Assembly: GCA_033030425.1 (NCBI GenBank)
Contig: JAUFSD010000013.1
Location: forward strand, 806,001 to 870,000
Length of the DNA: 64,000 bases
DNA from: Verpa conica
Lineage: Eukaryota; Ascomycota; Pezizomycetes; Pezizales; Morchellaceae
Direction of reading: 5' to 3'
This document shows, piece by piece, positions 50,401 through 62,200 of this stretch. Within the stretch, counting starts at the first letter, position 1, and each line of letters begins with the position of its first letter. The notes below the pieces were generated by a model. The model had not been told where the DNA came from and searched no databases. It worked only from the letters and a program-made list of their open reading frames with translations. The position numbers and the translations under genes are program-made.

Positions 50401-51680
50401 TCGTCGCCGCTGTGTTGTTTCCCTTTCTCCGAGGCGTTGAATTTTTCCTCTCTTATAGCTAGGTCCCATGACCATTTTAATTTTTTTTCTTCTCACCGGT
50501 ATGATACATAACGGAGACCTCGACCGTCAACAAAGGCAGCTGGGAATTTTCTAAAATGGAAAGGCTCCATGATCACCCGAAAGTCTGAGCTAGCACAACC
50601 AGGTCCCACGTGTTTCAGCGCCTCGGACAAGACATGGATGTTTGTACTACACAAGCCAACAGCCCTAGCCCTGGTAGTGGAAAACTAGAGACGCAGATGC
50701 GCGAAACTCCCCGGGTTCGATCTTACATTGAGGCTAGTCAGTTATGGTGGCGCTCGTACCCTAACACAGTGCCCCACGAGGAGGCTCCGCCATGGGTCTT
50801 GAGATCACCGTGCTCGCTACCGCAAAGGTGGGATTTTATTACAGATGTCACAAGTGAAACAAAGATGTCCAGGAGGATATGAATGATGCGACGTGCATCA
50901 TGATGGCAGTCCACAGGCAACCCCATCTGAATAGAATACACCTATCAATACAAGAGGAAAGAGAGGACCGAAGACGAGTAGAGATGGTTATCGTTCTATG
51001 GGAACGGACGTTGGTCTATCCCCATCTACACTAGCTCTTTGGGTGGTTCCTATTGCGGGAACTTAAATTCAACCGCTCAAGGGCCCTTTATGCTAGAATA
51101 GAAGATCGATCTAAGAGCCAAGAAAGATTATTCAATAAATTTTTCCAAAACTTTAGTTATGCTTTTGGTCCAGCTACTCCATGTGTGATCACCTACATTT
51201 ATTGAAGAAGAAGAGAAGAACTATATGTATCTAGATCTATACAAAGATTTAGTTTATTACTACTCACTTTTAAATACAAGTCTTACTAGCTACTTAAGAG
51301 CTATATGTAAATGTAGTCAAGCTATCCTTTCCCCCACATTTTACTATTTTGGTTTCTAGAGATGTACATAAGTCTATAAAATTCTAGTGATTTTTTTTAG
51401 TAAATATGGCAACACTACTTGCTAGTTCTTTCTTAAAGATAGTGAAGGTAGGGAAACATACATTCTGAGTTTTTCCATGAATTCTTATCGGATGTTGCCA
51501 AGGTATTTATCGAGTGATATTTTATGATGAGCTTGAATATGTCCCGTGATATTTACCTTAGTTCTGACTACAACCACAATGTAAAAAACCACCAGTTCTC
51601 TTACAGCTTTAAATAGTAGTTATCATCGAAAAAGTTTCATTCTAACAGCCAGGACAGCCTTATAAAGGACCTAGTTTGAA
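47479..51680. other. NIK1 leader/promoter and upstream region of the next gene
   Basis: The first kilobase is the probable NIK1 leader: purine/pyrimidine-skewed, with upstream open frames on the NIK1 strand (48012-47584 and 48597-48052) and a short AGGTGCTA tandem (three copies near 48047-48068). 48720-48900 is very pyrimidine-rich. 49000-50900 is closer to balanced in GC but shows no gene I can support; 51000-51680 is AT-rich and leads to the next gene. Confidence 0.45.
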
Positions 51681-52250
51681 ATGCCACCTCCACCTCCTCC
51701 AGATGAGCTCGCTGGTAAGAATTGTGCCTGGCTTGTAGCCGGAAACACTGTTGGTAAATATAAATTCTTCTCTTTATCGTCTCTTGGATGATTTTATTAG
51801 TTACTGGCATTGATATCTTTGTAACATCTCCTAGTCTCTTGTGACGACCTCAATGACCTCAACCAACCCATGCGTTGCGGTATCCTCCGTACCTTCATCT
51901 GCATCCGTTATGGTAGCAGAAGGGCTCAAACCTCTAGCTTAGGCACTCTCCCACCAATCTGGCTCGGTTTCTGTGATGCCTCTATCTTTGCCTCTACAGC
52001 CTTCCCGGACGGAGCTAGCGAAGCCGAGAAGATCAAAGCCATCACTGGGAAGCCAGCGTATGAAGCAATCTGGCAGACTAGAGCTCGCTCCATCGCTACT
52101 ACTGATCGTGGGCTTATCAAGACTACTGGGTTGGTCTTTGGTCATGTTTATGGGTTTGCAGAGGACGGGAAAACTGTGTTTTTGAAGCTTACGGATGAAT
52201 TTATCAATAGTGAGGGGTTTTTGAAGGGGAGGTGGTCGACGGTTTACTAG
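51681..52250 (+). CDS. Unrecognised small protein, two exons
   Basis: Exons 51681-51753 and 51835-52250; 162 residues. The start MPPPPPPDELAGKNCAWLVA has six consecutive prolines. The intron has donor GTAAAT and acceptor CTCCTAG. The join gives NTVVSCDDLNDL, and the frame then stays open to TAG at 52250. The body is mixed alpha/beta in look (FPDGASEAEKIKAITGKPAY, LVFGHVYGFAEDGKTVFLKL). It has no signal peptide or membrane helix, and codon usage is gene-like against an AT-rich background. Coding status is supported by sharp contrast with the flanks and by the clean intron. I do not recognise a family and propose no function. Confidence 0.6.
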
Positions 52251-53855
52251 AGAAGAGGGAGACCCCCCTTCCTCATGCTTGACGTTTAGAGTAGTTTTGC
52301 TTCGGCTTTTGGAGGTGCCTTGTATTTTCTGTTTGATAAATCTATGCTAAGAAATATCTGTGAATGCCCTTGAAGTAGAGTAGGAAATAAAGGTTTTTCT
52401 GGTTGGTCTTTTCTTGGTCTATTTGGGATAGCTTATCTGTTTCTCTACCGATATTCTCACGCGTGAATACCACTGATCGCCAATCTTCCGAAGTTTGTTT
52501 TGGTTGGGGTATATTCCTAAAATAATCTTTAGAACGAGATGTTTAAATACGATTCACAAGCTTAATTTTACCACCATTAGATAGAAATCGCGGGTTTCTT
52601 AGCTTCTGTATATACTTAAGTTGTGTATCTGGAATTGGGGGATAGTTTTGTTGATTTAGCAATGATATCCGAGTGATATTTCATGAAACAGATTCGTTGG
52701 GTACTGGAAAAATAGGTTTGGTGACTGGAAGAATTTATTAGTTAAAGAATTTAGGCAGTATCGAAGGTTTCGAATTTGGGCCTTTCTGAGTGTTCTAGCT
52801 TATTTCTTCTAGTAATATTATTTGCCTAATACTTGTTTAGTATCCTTTATATAACTATCGCTAAAACATCTTGTCAATAGATTTTTATAAAGAATTCCCG
52901 AGGTACTATTCTCTGAAGAATTTACTTAATCAATTCCTTCTACAATACCGAAAAACCCTCTGCTGTATTCTTAGAAGAAGAAAAAACCTGTTCTAAACCA
53001 CCGGTGTCACATGCACACTTACTCACTTAATATATGCCATGGATAAAAGTGGTTGATATTGACATCACTTAATTTAGCCTTTACCACTCTATCATATGGA
53101 TAAATATAAGGCAATAACTATAAAAATAGGAGAGCTACCAGCCTTTATACTAACAGAAAAAAATATTTACTTATTTGGTATTTAGATGGTATAGCTGTGT
53201 TTTCGAAGTGGTTCTGGTCTGGCCTAGTCATCAATGGCCCTTATCCGTCAATATGGCTAATCTATGTACGCGCGAGGTCTTTTACAGACAATTTATTGTA
53301 TTGAGGGGACAAACAAATAACCACAGATTTACTTAGGATCTAAATTGAGCCTCACCTTATTACTATTCCCAAGTCTAAAAGCCACCTAGATGTATATTGG
53401 TAGTATAAAAGTATAAACGTGTTTCCCCCCTCCCCCCCACAAGTTGTAGAGTGGTGCTTATCTGAAGTCAATTTTGGAGGTACTGGTTATTTGCTATATG
53501 AATCCGTAGTTATTTGTACTCTGCAACACTACTGGGAAAGATGATATCGACAGAAAACAATACCATTATGATTGGAGTTATATAGTGGTTGTAAATAAAT
53601 TATTTGGTGGTATCTGTATACGCAAAAACAAAGAAGTTCTGTGGGGCCAATAGAATCGATGTCACTTGCGTACATGATAATACAGGAAATAGCTCTTATC
53701 CACCAACTTTGGAGGATATATAAGGGCCATTGATAGCTGGGCTAGGACAGGCCGCCTATAAAGGGTGAATTGCACGTATAAGACCATGCCGTCCGCTTCT
53801 TGGGGAGGGACTTCTATCTTTTTGGGATGTACCGCGTCCCTTTACTCTCATACTA

Positions 53856-54011
53856 CAGTACGGGAAAGCGGGGTGTTTTTGGTATGGCATTGGTGATGCT
53901 AGATTAAGTTGGCTGTGTTACAGAACTTTTTGACCAACTTGGTAGTACTTCTAACTTAAAACCGCATTTCCCATCGATGTGGTAGTGAAAACACCCCTCT
54001 TTCCGCTATTG
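53856..54011. mobile_element. MITE-like element with CAGTA terminus
   Basis: The left end reads CAGTACGGGAAAGCGGGGTG TTTT. The right end read inward on the other strand is CAATAGCGGAAAGAGGGGTG TTTT, four mismatches over 24 nt. The left flank is TA; the right flank is CA, probably a mutated TA. The 156-bp element is non-coding. A CAGT start with TA insertion suggests Tc1/mariner-pogo type (inference). Confidence 0.6.
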
Positions 54012-54635
54012 CACCTATAAATGAAGATCTTGAATTTTTAACAAATCATAGAGATGCCTCATTACTTTGTTTCGACTCGGAGCTGGTGTTGTTTTCTGTT
54101 TATAGGGCGAGTGATCATCTATGAAGTAACATGACCTGGCATAGGTAAGAATAGCACTAGATTTGGGTCTGGTATCCTGTCTAGATGAGGACCTAACTTG
54201 TAAGGATGAAAAAAAGTTCTCTGCTGTAGTTTTTTGTTGTGAACAAGTAGACCAACGCTGGTAAAGCGACTAGCTAGGTAGTTAATAGAAAAGTATAAAA
54301 AAATACGGGGCGTGTCCATACACCGCTTATCTCAATCCATCTTATTCTTGGAAGGAGTCTTTTCGTTTGCATCTTGAATCTCTCAGATCCCCTTCCTCTT
54401 CATAGTCAATAAGAAGCAGAAGGAATGAGAGGATTTCCGGCGGTGAACCGAAAAAAGAGGGGATCTTGACAACGTTGCACTACCTATAACCAAGACAAAA
54501 GATGGCGTAAGTTCTGGGGCCGGTTTCTTGCAATTTTGAAGCATCATATTGGGGGTTCGGAGCCCGAAAGTTGTGTAAAAAAACTGTAGAAGATAAAAAT
54601 CAAGTGGAAGGGAAGTATCTTGATTGGTATATATT

Positions 54636-54920
54636 TGTTCTGGCCCGTTGGGGGGACGTCCTCTATATGGACCAGCCTACGTCCCCTGTATGGGCAACAA
54701 CGTACAAAAAACCCTGGCTACAAAAAAACACTCAGAAAAAAAACCTTCAACCCCCTACAAATACAATGAATCATAGTATAAATCTAGAAAAATCTCAAAA
54801 TCTAATTCAAGATGTACTCATATTTTCTAGCTATTATTCTTATTCTTTTGAGTGTGCCTGTATTAATTGAGCTATACTTTGTTGGCTTGCCCATGGGTGT
54901 CCCTCCAACGGGCCAGAACA
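54636..54920. mobile_element. 285-bp MITE-like element, copy 2 of the family seen at 22437
   Basis: The left end TGTTCTGGCCCGTTGGGGGG and the complement of the right end TGTTCTGGCCCGTTGGAGGG match each other with few changes. They also share TGTTCTGGCCCGTT with the 61-bp element at 22437-22497. The right flank is TA and the left TT. The interior is A-rich with no transposase-like frame. The two elements share only their ends, as expected of non-autonomous derivatives of one transposon. Confidence 0.75.
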
Positions 54921-55726
54921 TATTCATGTCTTGTACCCTATATTAATGTTAAAAGGACATCTATCTCCAGCCCTAATAGATATTTTATCACTCGCGTATA
55001 GCTAAAGACTTATGCCAGGGCCATCTAGATTTTGGCAGCCACCATGAGTTGGGTATCTACGGCATCCTCCCTATTGGCCAAGAATAATTGTGCCGGAATT
55101 TAGACTGTTTTACATCTGTAAATTCTACATACTGCAGTGGTAGAATACTATTCTAGTAATTTGGTCGACTTTGCTATCAGCAACTTGATGTATCTATTAT
55201 TTCCATTGCATATAAGTGCTCTTAATTAGGAACTATCTAGGAAGATTTTGGAATTAGACATGCTACTTTCTAAGGATAAGTAGATTTTTAGTACCTCTAG
55301 GGAAGGATACCTGATGAAAGATATGCGGCAAGGAATATGAGAGGAAATTAAATTAAGTAGACTCGTATATATTAATATATTCTAGGAGAAACCCCTAAAT
55401 CACACAATGTCGCCCGACATTTTCTACCTTATCTCCATTCTCTGGGGTCATGATTTTACTAAAAATCTTTTAAAAATTTCTGAAATCTAAATACTATTCG
55501 CTATTATTACTCTCTAGTCAAGCACTTTACTAGTAGCAATAGAATCATTATCAATAGGGTATTCTATGTAGGAATTTATCAAGGAATTCGAATAGCACAT
55601 CCATTAAGTGGTATATTTTTCTTCATAAGTCCGTGTGTTTCTACTTAAACCTCCTCTTATATTTCTTTCTACTTTATTTAAGATACATTGATCTTACATC
55701 TATCATTCTCAAATTCGTCACTCTTC

Positions 55727-55801
55727 GATCGGTTACTCACAGATAGGTCACTCTTAGATCAGTCACTCTCAGATCAGTCACTCTCAGATACATTATTCTT
55801 A
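55727..55801 (+). repeat. 15-bp minisatellite, five units, upstream of CFEM gene
   Basis: Units begin at 55727, 55742, 55757, 55772 and 55787; the third and fourth are identical (GATCAGTCACTCTCA). Because the unit is 15 nt, the frame is kept and the repeat is in the same open frame as the CFEM coding sequence. Confidence 0.88.
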
Positions 55802-55840
55802 GGCCCACCACCTGAAGGAAACGAGGACTCATCTTTCAAA

Positions 55841-56554
55841 ATGCATCTCAAACTTTCCATCATCACCCTAACCACTTTTATAGCTACCGCCCTCTCTCAA
55901 AACACCTGTAGTGCCTCCTGCAGGTTCACCCCAATCACAGACCACTTCCCTCCAGCATGTGGCCCCGTCCCGCAGGTCTTGACGATGAAAGACTGGGAGT
56001 GCGTATGCAACAGCAAGCTCTTTACCGATGTCGTGAGATGGTGTATTCAGGATCACTGTGAGATCGGAAAGCGCGAAGGTAGCCTTTAACATTCCTTACT
56101 AAGAGGCAGTTTATACTGATATCTGTGCTATTTAGAGGGCTATAAGGTGGTCATGGCACGTTGCGAACCATACATACATGTTAGTACTAGGCCTACATCC
56201 TCATTTCTGCCCACAACCTCTGCAGCCACAGAGTCTCAGCGTAGCACGCTCTTGAAGTCTACAGAGTTGTATTCCGGGATGCTCCCGGGAACTACACCTA
56301 TAACTATGCAATCATATACTGTGGCCCAGCCTTTGGTTTCTACATCTTCCCAAGTTCCAATCATACCTACCCAGACAACTCAGCAAACCCAGTATGTCTT
56401 TAGTAGTATAACTCCTCCAATAGTTAGGACTGTAGAAAAACCTGCTAAGAGCGAAAACTCGGCTCGTTCAATCCACACATCTATCCCTGCTTCTTCAGTT
56501 ATGAATGTCATGTGGTTTTTGCTTGGGGCTGGTGTTGGTGCCGTACTGAGATAG
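55841..56554 (+). CDS. CFEM-domain secreted or cell-surface protein
   Basis: Exons 55841-56078 and 56136-56554; 218 residues. MHLKLSIITLTTFIATALSQ is a signal peptide with likely cleavage after Ala/Ser-Gln. The mature part has eight cysteines in CFEM spacing (NTCSASCRF, PPACGPV, WECVCN, RWCIQDHC, MARCEPY), with the last pair joined across the intron. A Ser/Thr/Pro-rich stalk follows, then a hydrophobic C terminus (NVMWFLLGAGVGAVLR), consistent with a GPI-anchor signal or a short tail anchor. CFEM proteins act in haem/iron uptake, wall structure or host interaction (family knowledge); which applies is unknown. The Asp used for haem binding cannot be judged by eye. An in-frame upstream ATG at 55688 would add a repeat-coded extension before the signal peptide and is disfavoured. 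Confidence 0.85.
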
Positions 56555-56572
56555 GTGCCGTACTGAGATAGG
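56539..56572 (+). repeat. Perfect 17-bp tandem duplication over the CFEM stop codon
   Basis: TGCCGTACTGAGATAGG occurs twice head to tail (56539-56555, 56556-56572). The first copy codes the last residues and the TAG stop of the CFEM gene; the second is downstream. Confidence 0.95.
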
Positions 56573-58007
56573 TGCTTAATCTAAGTAGGAGGGATTATGA
56601 CAGGGTAGAGAGGAAGTATTTGGTCAGGTTTAGGCTTTTTGTTGGGCGTGGAGGGGTTTCTTTCTCTTTTAGGTATTTAGGGTCTAAGTTCAGTCAATGA
56701 AAGGTGAAGGGAGTTGATTTTGAGTAATTTTATTAGACCTGGTTAGTTAGTGTCATTAATGATTTATTTTTTAAGAACATACAAAAGAGTTTACAAACTA
56801 GTCTCGTTCTCATTCCTATGGTTGATTTACTGCGTAGCACCGTAGGCTTATGATCCTATTGACAGCTCTTGTACACTAGGATGTAAGAGATAAATATGTT
56901 CGTTACAAAACTCTTAGATTTTTATTGTTCATGATTCTAGGGCTGCTTTGGTGTTGTGGTTGCAGATAAGGCAAGGTGGATTCTATAGTGCATTTAGCTA
57001 GACCTCAAGTCCTTGCCCTGACCGCTATCAATGCACCTTTTTTAACCTTACTTGACGAGAGCTGAACAGAACGCCGCCCAGTGTGGCATGATATGAGGCT
57101 GTAAACTACGCCGTGGTCAAGGAACTTCATCACAAATCACTCGAGAGATGCTGATATGTAGCACCTTGTATATACATGTACTTAAAAGCGAGGAAACCTA
57201 GTTGGAATGCCCTCAAGAGTTATACACCTTGGATATACTGTTGGAAAGGCTCTGTTGCTCTTACCCAAATAGCAAGCGGGGAAAGGCCCTGATCGGAGGC
57301 CAATAATTTCACCAAGAGTTATACAGGCACCCATCTAATCTACTCCCCTGAGTAGTGATATAATTTCTTCCATCTATGCCTTCTATACCCCAAGCCCTTT
57401 TCCAAATCACCCTACCCTTTCCTACCATTCCCATCACTACTCTCGGTAACATGGACCAGCGAAACACTCTGGCTCTTCTTAAACTCCTTCTCAAGTTCCT
57501 TCTGCATCTCGAAATCTAATTGTCGTTCTCTCTTTACCTTTGACCGTTCTTCATCTCGGATAACGCCTGCGTGCATCAACTTTTACCCCCCAATTTACAT
57601 CAGCCAAGCTCTTCTAACCCAACATACATAGGAGGGGACAGACTTCTTTTTCAGCGCGCTGAAAGTAATGTACGAACCAGACAACGCCCCCACAAAGAGC
57701 GGTGGTTGTAGCAAGGGTTGTTTTCGCAGCTCTTGACATTGGCTTGCGGTGGGTGGGTAGCGAATGACGTCCTAGGTGTACGTCGACTTTGAGTTATAGA
57801 GCCGCCCGCAGCAAGCGGCTTGGCACAGGAGGTGTTGTGTGACGCATTCTTGTCTTTATGTGGGGATCGACGACATCCCTTGTAACAAAGGTCTAGCTAC
57901 TGGAAATCCCCCGTGTTTAGGATTTAGTAAGCTTTCTACATTTATATTTTGGGAGGCATTTGCTAACTGGAGGCTGTAGAGGAGTTGGTAAAAGAATTCT
58001 TGTGAAT
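56555..58007. other. Intergenic region CFEM gene-SEN34
   Basis: CFEM gene 3' flank and SEN34 upstream region; apart from the second half of the 17-bp duplication no gene or repeat was recognised. Short frames on both strands have no motif. Confidence 0.55.
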
Positions 58008-59051
58008 ATGGCATCTCAGTGGGGCGTTGTGGAACCGTTTCCAATCTATCTTGTCAAGGGTCGATATTTCCTTTATGACGCTAACGGTATGTAAATCCTC
58101 TTTGCTATTTCCGACTTCCACCTTTTTTGATTGTAAATCTCCTATACTATTATTAGACTATTACTGGCGGGTAGTAATTTCTAGAGAATCCTCTCCTTGA
58201 GATTTAAGAGCTAACGTAGCACTCCCGCAAGCCCAGTCGTCTCCCACGTTCGAGCAACCCACCGCATGTGTGGCTGTCTCACCGGCACCCTTCCCCAAAT
58301 ACCCCAGCAAAATGTCTTTCTGGGCCTCCCCCTTGAACTTATGACCGAGGAAGCCGCGCTGCTAGTCGAGAAAGGCGCTGGCTACGTTGTCAATGACGTG
58401 AAAGCCCACTCCAATGGCCTGAAATCCATGCTCGAAACCGACAAAGCCGCCTTCCTCGCATCACGCGAAGAAGAATCCTTACGGGAGATGCAGGTTCTCC
58501 AGAGAGCGGCCGAGGAGCGGAAGAAGGCTTTTCGGACACCTAAAGAATCATCCCTAAAGGATGGTGATGGTGAAGAGGAGGCAGGGGAGGCAGAGGAGGC
58601 AGAAGAAGCCGTGTTTGAGGCAGGCGCAAAATCAAGGTCCATAAACCGTAATAGCACAGATCTCTCTTCAGCACTCCGATATTACCCTGTTCCTTCGACT
58701 TCTATGTCTCCATACCACACCCCCCCTCCTCCTCCGGGGTCTAGGGGACTTGATCCGGCGCCTTCAGAGACTTCATATCCACTATATAAACATCTTCATT
58801 CTCACAATTACTTCCTTTCCCCGGGACTGCGGTTCGGATGCCAATTCATGGCCTATCCAGGTGATCCGCTACGGTTTCATTCTCATTTTGTTGTGACAGG
58901 GCTGGGATGGGATGAGGAGATTGAGATGCGGGATATTGTAGGTGGAGGAAGGCTGGGGACGGGAGTGAAAAAAGCATGGATGGTAGGGGGAGAGGATAAA
59001 GATAGGCCAGGGGAGGTGAGGACATTCTGTGTTGAGTGGGGTGGGTTTTAA
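58008..59051 (+). CDS. SEN34: tRNA-splicing endonuclease catalytic subunit Sen34
   Basis: Catalytic subunit of the heterotetrameric endonuclease that excises tRNA introns, responsible for the 3' splice site. Exons 58008-58086 and 58237-59051; 297 residues. Exon 1 gives MASQWGVVEPFPIYLVKGRY and FLYDAN. The join restores VVSHVRATHRMCGCLTGTLP, a strong family signature, followed by QNVFLGLPLELMTEEAALLV. A Glu/Ala-rich variable linker precedes the nuclease fold: YPLYKHLHSHNYFLSPGLRF and GCQFMAYPGDPLRFHSHFVV, which carries the catalytic His, then KKAWMVGG with the catalytic Lys. The tail FCVEWGGF is the usual end. The 150-nt intron ends CCCAG after a CTAAC branch-like site. It is convergent with the coilin-like gene, with about 200 nt between stop codons. 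Confidence 0.93.
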
Positions 59052-59248
59052 GTATTGTTAGGTGTACTTTGTGATTAAATGGGCTCGTAGATCTTTCTTC
59101 GTTTCAATACATCGTTTTTTACCTCAAAAATCGGTTTCTACAAGATTGATACTGCAAAACCTTCTCGCAGCGTATTCATGTAGACTGTTTTTCAGCACAA
59201 ATTATTCTTACAAGTAACTAAGTAGGCCAGTACCAAAGGAAGTATTCC

Positions 59249-62200
59249 CTAACTTTTAACAGCTCTCCACACATCACTTGCTCCCCTCCTCCTCCCCCTC
59301 CCCCTCCCCCTCCTCTTCTTCTTTGAAATCTCCTCCGCAGGATCACTACTAATGGTTGTCAGATCAATGACTTGTACCTGGCTACTTCCGCTTTTAACAG
59401 TATCCTTTTTCGGCCCTTCCCTGTCCACATTCTTTGCACCTTCCACCTCGTGCTGAATCTGCTGTTCATCTAATGACCTCTCTTCTCCCTGACTTAGTCT
59501 TATCCCGAATGGTGAGAATATGGGGAGTGGTGGGAGCTGCGGCTCGTCTTGGGTTTCTGATTCACGTTTGATTAATGCTCGCTGTGATTGAGAGGCAAGC
59601 ATGGATCCAAGGGTTGGGAGAGCGTCAGAGTCGGATTCGTAGGTAGAATTTTGCGCACTTTCTTCTATGGGTGGTGAAATATAAGGCTCCTCGTCTACAA
59701 TTGGCGTATCTTCAACCTGCACTTCTGGCTCGGGAGTCTTGAATTCGCTATAAGAGTGCGAGTATTTTGGGGAGTTTGTGACCTGTGCATCCTGTGGGGT
59801 ATCAAGCACTTGTTCTTGTGAGGTCCCAATGATTAGGTGTTCGTCCTCCCCCACTGCCATCTCTGCTGCAAGTTCTTCTAAAAGAGCTTGTTCCTCCTCC
59901 TCTTCTAGGGTTGCTGCAATTTTTGCTGATAGATTATCTTCCTCTACTTCTTCAGCCGTAGTTTTAAAGGCACCTTGTTCTAGAGTCGGCTCCCCAGTAT
60001 TCCCTTTATTAGTTCTGTCTTGCTGCTCTTCATCTGGGGCATCATCCATTGCCTCCTCTACTCCGCCACCATCGTCATCCACAGAACCATCAGTACTGCC
60101 CTGGCCATTATTACTCCCGCTCCTATTCATGCCTTCCCCATCTACAACTCTATTCTTCTCACCGTTTGTAGTTTCATCTACACCCTCCGGTAGCTTCACT
60201 AATAGCGGCTCAATAAGCTCTCCCCACACCAATTCCTCCTTCCCCTCATCAGCTCTCGTATCTCCGGGCATCTCGAACTTCCTCAAGACTTTCTCGCCAG
60301 TATCCTTATCCACCTCCCGCTCAATCCGATCCCTAATAGCCAGTCTTATTACAAGAAGCGGACCATCCGGTTCCTCATCGATGACCTCTTCGATAATAGC
60401 AGTTCTATAACCAGCCATTACTGGGGTGTAGTTCTTATCCATCGTAAGCTGTTTAAATGTAATTACAGTTCCTGGAAGAACCGGTTTTGTGAGAGGTGAG
60501 AGAGTAGATAGGTCCGCTGGAAGATGTGGAAGATCATCTACAGGGGCCTCATCTTTCATAACTGTATCATTTACAGCTTTGTCGTTGGTATAGCGGGTTG
60601 TGTCATCATAGTAGTCATGGTGACTCCAGTCATCGTACGCCTGCTGCTGCTGGTGGTAGTAGCCATCGTTCTGACTATAGTCATCATATCCCCAGTATTC
60701 TTCATGCTGCTGCCTTTTCTTTTTTCCGCCCCCCCTTTTTCTCTTCTGTCCTGCCACCACATCACCTCGAAGAAACGAAGGTTGCTTAAAGGGGAACGTC
60801 GGTTCAGGAAGTTCTACGCCCTCCCATTCACATTCAACAGCAGTGAGTACTAACTTTTTCCTCCACGAATCTAGATCTTCCTCCCCATGTTCAACTATCT
60901 TTGGTTCTACTGGAACTGAAATAGGATTCCCGTCCTCATCATACACGATTTTCTTCGGCTTCTTCCCAAATTGTTCCCTTGCGAAGCCCTTCCTTTTGTT
61001 TGCTGTATCGCCCTTATGTGTAGCTACCCACTCCTTCCGCATAATCTCCTCCTCTGCAGCTTTTTTTTTGGTAATGGAGAGGTCATGGTGGAGTATACGC
61101 TGGATAGCAGGGATATCGACGTTAGGTCGATTGGGGGTCTTTTGTTTGGAAGATTCTTCAGTTGGTACGTCATCCGTTGGTTCCATAGCAGTGTCGCCGT
61201 CGGCATCTTTCCCTTTAGCTTTCTCTTTCTCTTTCTCGAGCTCTACGAGACGCTGCTTTTCTCTCTCTTCGATCCATTTATTAAAATCGATATTGGTAGT
61301 CCCAGCCTTTTTAGCTTTATTATAGATCTTCTTATATCTTTTGCGGCGATTTGCGGCCTTGACAGCATCTTCACTTTTCGGTTGTTCAGGTTGTTTAACA
61401 GGTGTAACATGCTTTGAAAGAGTGGTTATCTTTACAGGTTCAACATGCTTTGGGGTTTCTGGGGTTTTTGCTGCCACTGCTATCACCTGCTTTCCTGCTA
61501 CCCATGCTAAGTACCCTGTATGATTCATATCCATCGGCACCGCTCCTGACTCCTTTAGTTTGCGTAGCTTTCGGTTTTCATTTTTACGTTGGTTTCTAGC
61601 TTTCGTAGACTTTTTGCCTTCGTTTGGGAGGGACCCCGGGGACACTGGGGGTCCTTTGGGGTGGGGTACTGCTTCTTGTTTCTCTTGTGGCCCTGAATAA
61701 GAGCTAGACGAGCTAGACGAGCTAGAGGAAGTTGAAGAAGTTGAAGGAGTTGAAGAAGAGCGCGCCCGAGTTTTCTGCTTTTGGGTTTGCGGAGGGGTTC
61801 TGAGGAGGGTAGTTAGCTTCTTAGTAAAATTGTAGTGATCTAGCGAGCTTACTTCTTAGGTTGGAAAACTATTTCGTCTTCACTCTCCTCTTCCGATGAG
61901 GATGAAGAAGCAGAACTTTCTTTCTCTGGGCTTGGTGATGGGGATGAAGATGAAGGTTCTAGGCTGCTATAAACTTCATTATCCGAACTCTCGACTTCAG
62001 TGGCAGCGGTACGCGGATCAAAGTCACCATCTGAGGACTCATCATCTGAGGGAACTGTAATGCCGAAAATATCGAGTGATTGGGTTTGAGGGTCCTCCAC
62101 TGCTGCTTTAACCGGCTGTCCAAACACTTTTACTTTTGTCCTTCCATAATCATCCTCTTCTTCCTGTTCCTCGTCAGATGAGGAGTCTGAAGACTGGGAT

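Larger units (their letters stand above)
52251..55840. other. Gene-free AT-rich block with two inverted-repeat elements
   Basis: Very AT-rich non-coding DNA. It contains the elements at 53856-54011 and 54636-54920, only about 625 nt apart, a C-rich tract near 53425-53440, and, at its right end, a 15-bp minisatellite (55727-55801) in the leader of the CFEM gene. Confidence 0.5.

Noticed and set aside
50640..50730. GGGTTCGATC resembling a tRNA B box
   Set aside because: No matching acceptor stem or anticodon arm can be built upstream.
54571..54870. 99-codon forward frame
   Set aside because: It lies almost wholly inside the 285-bp inverted-repeat element and is Lys/Asn/Gln-rich from A-rich DNA; no transposase motif.
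59778..60853. Long Ser-rich and hydrophobic forward frames
   Set aside because: They are antisense shadows of the Glu/Asp/Lys-rich coilin-like coding sequence.
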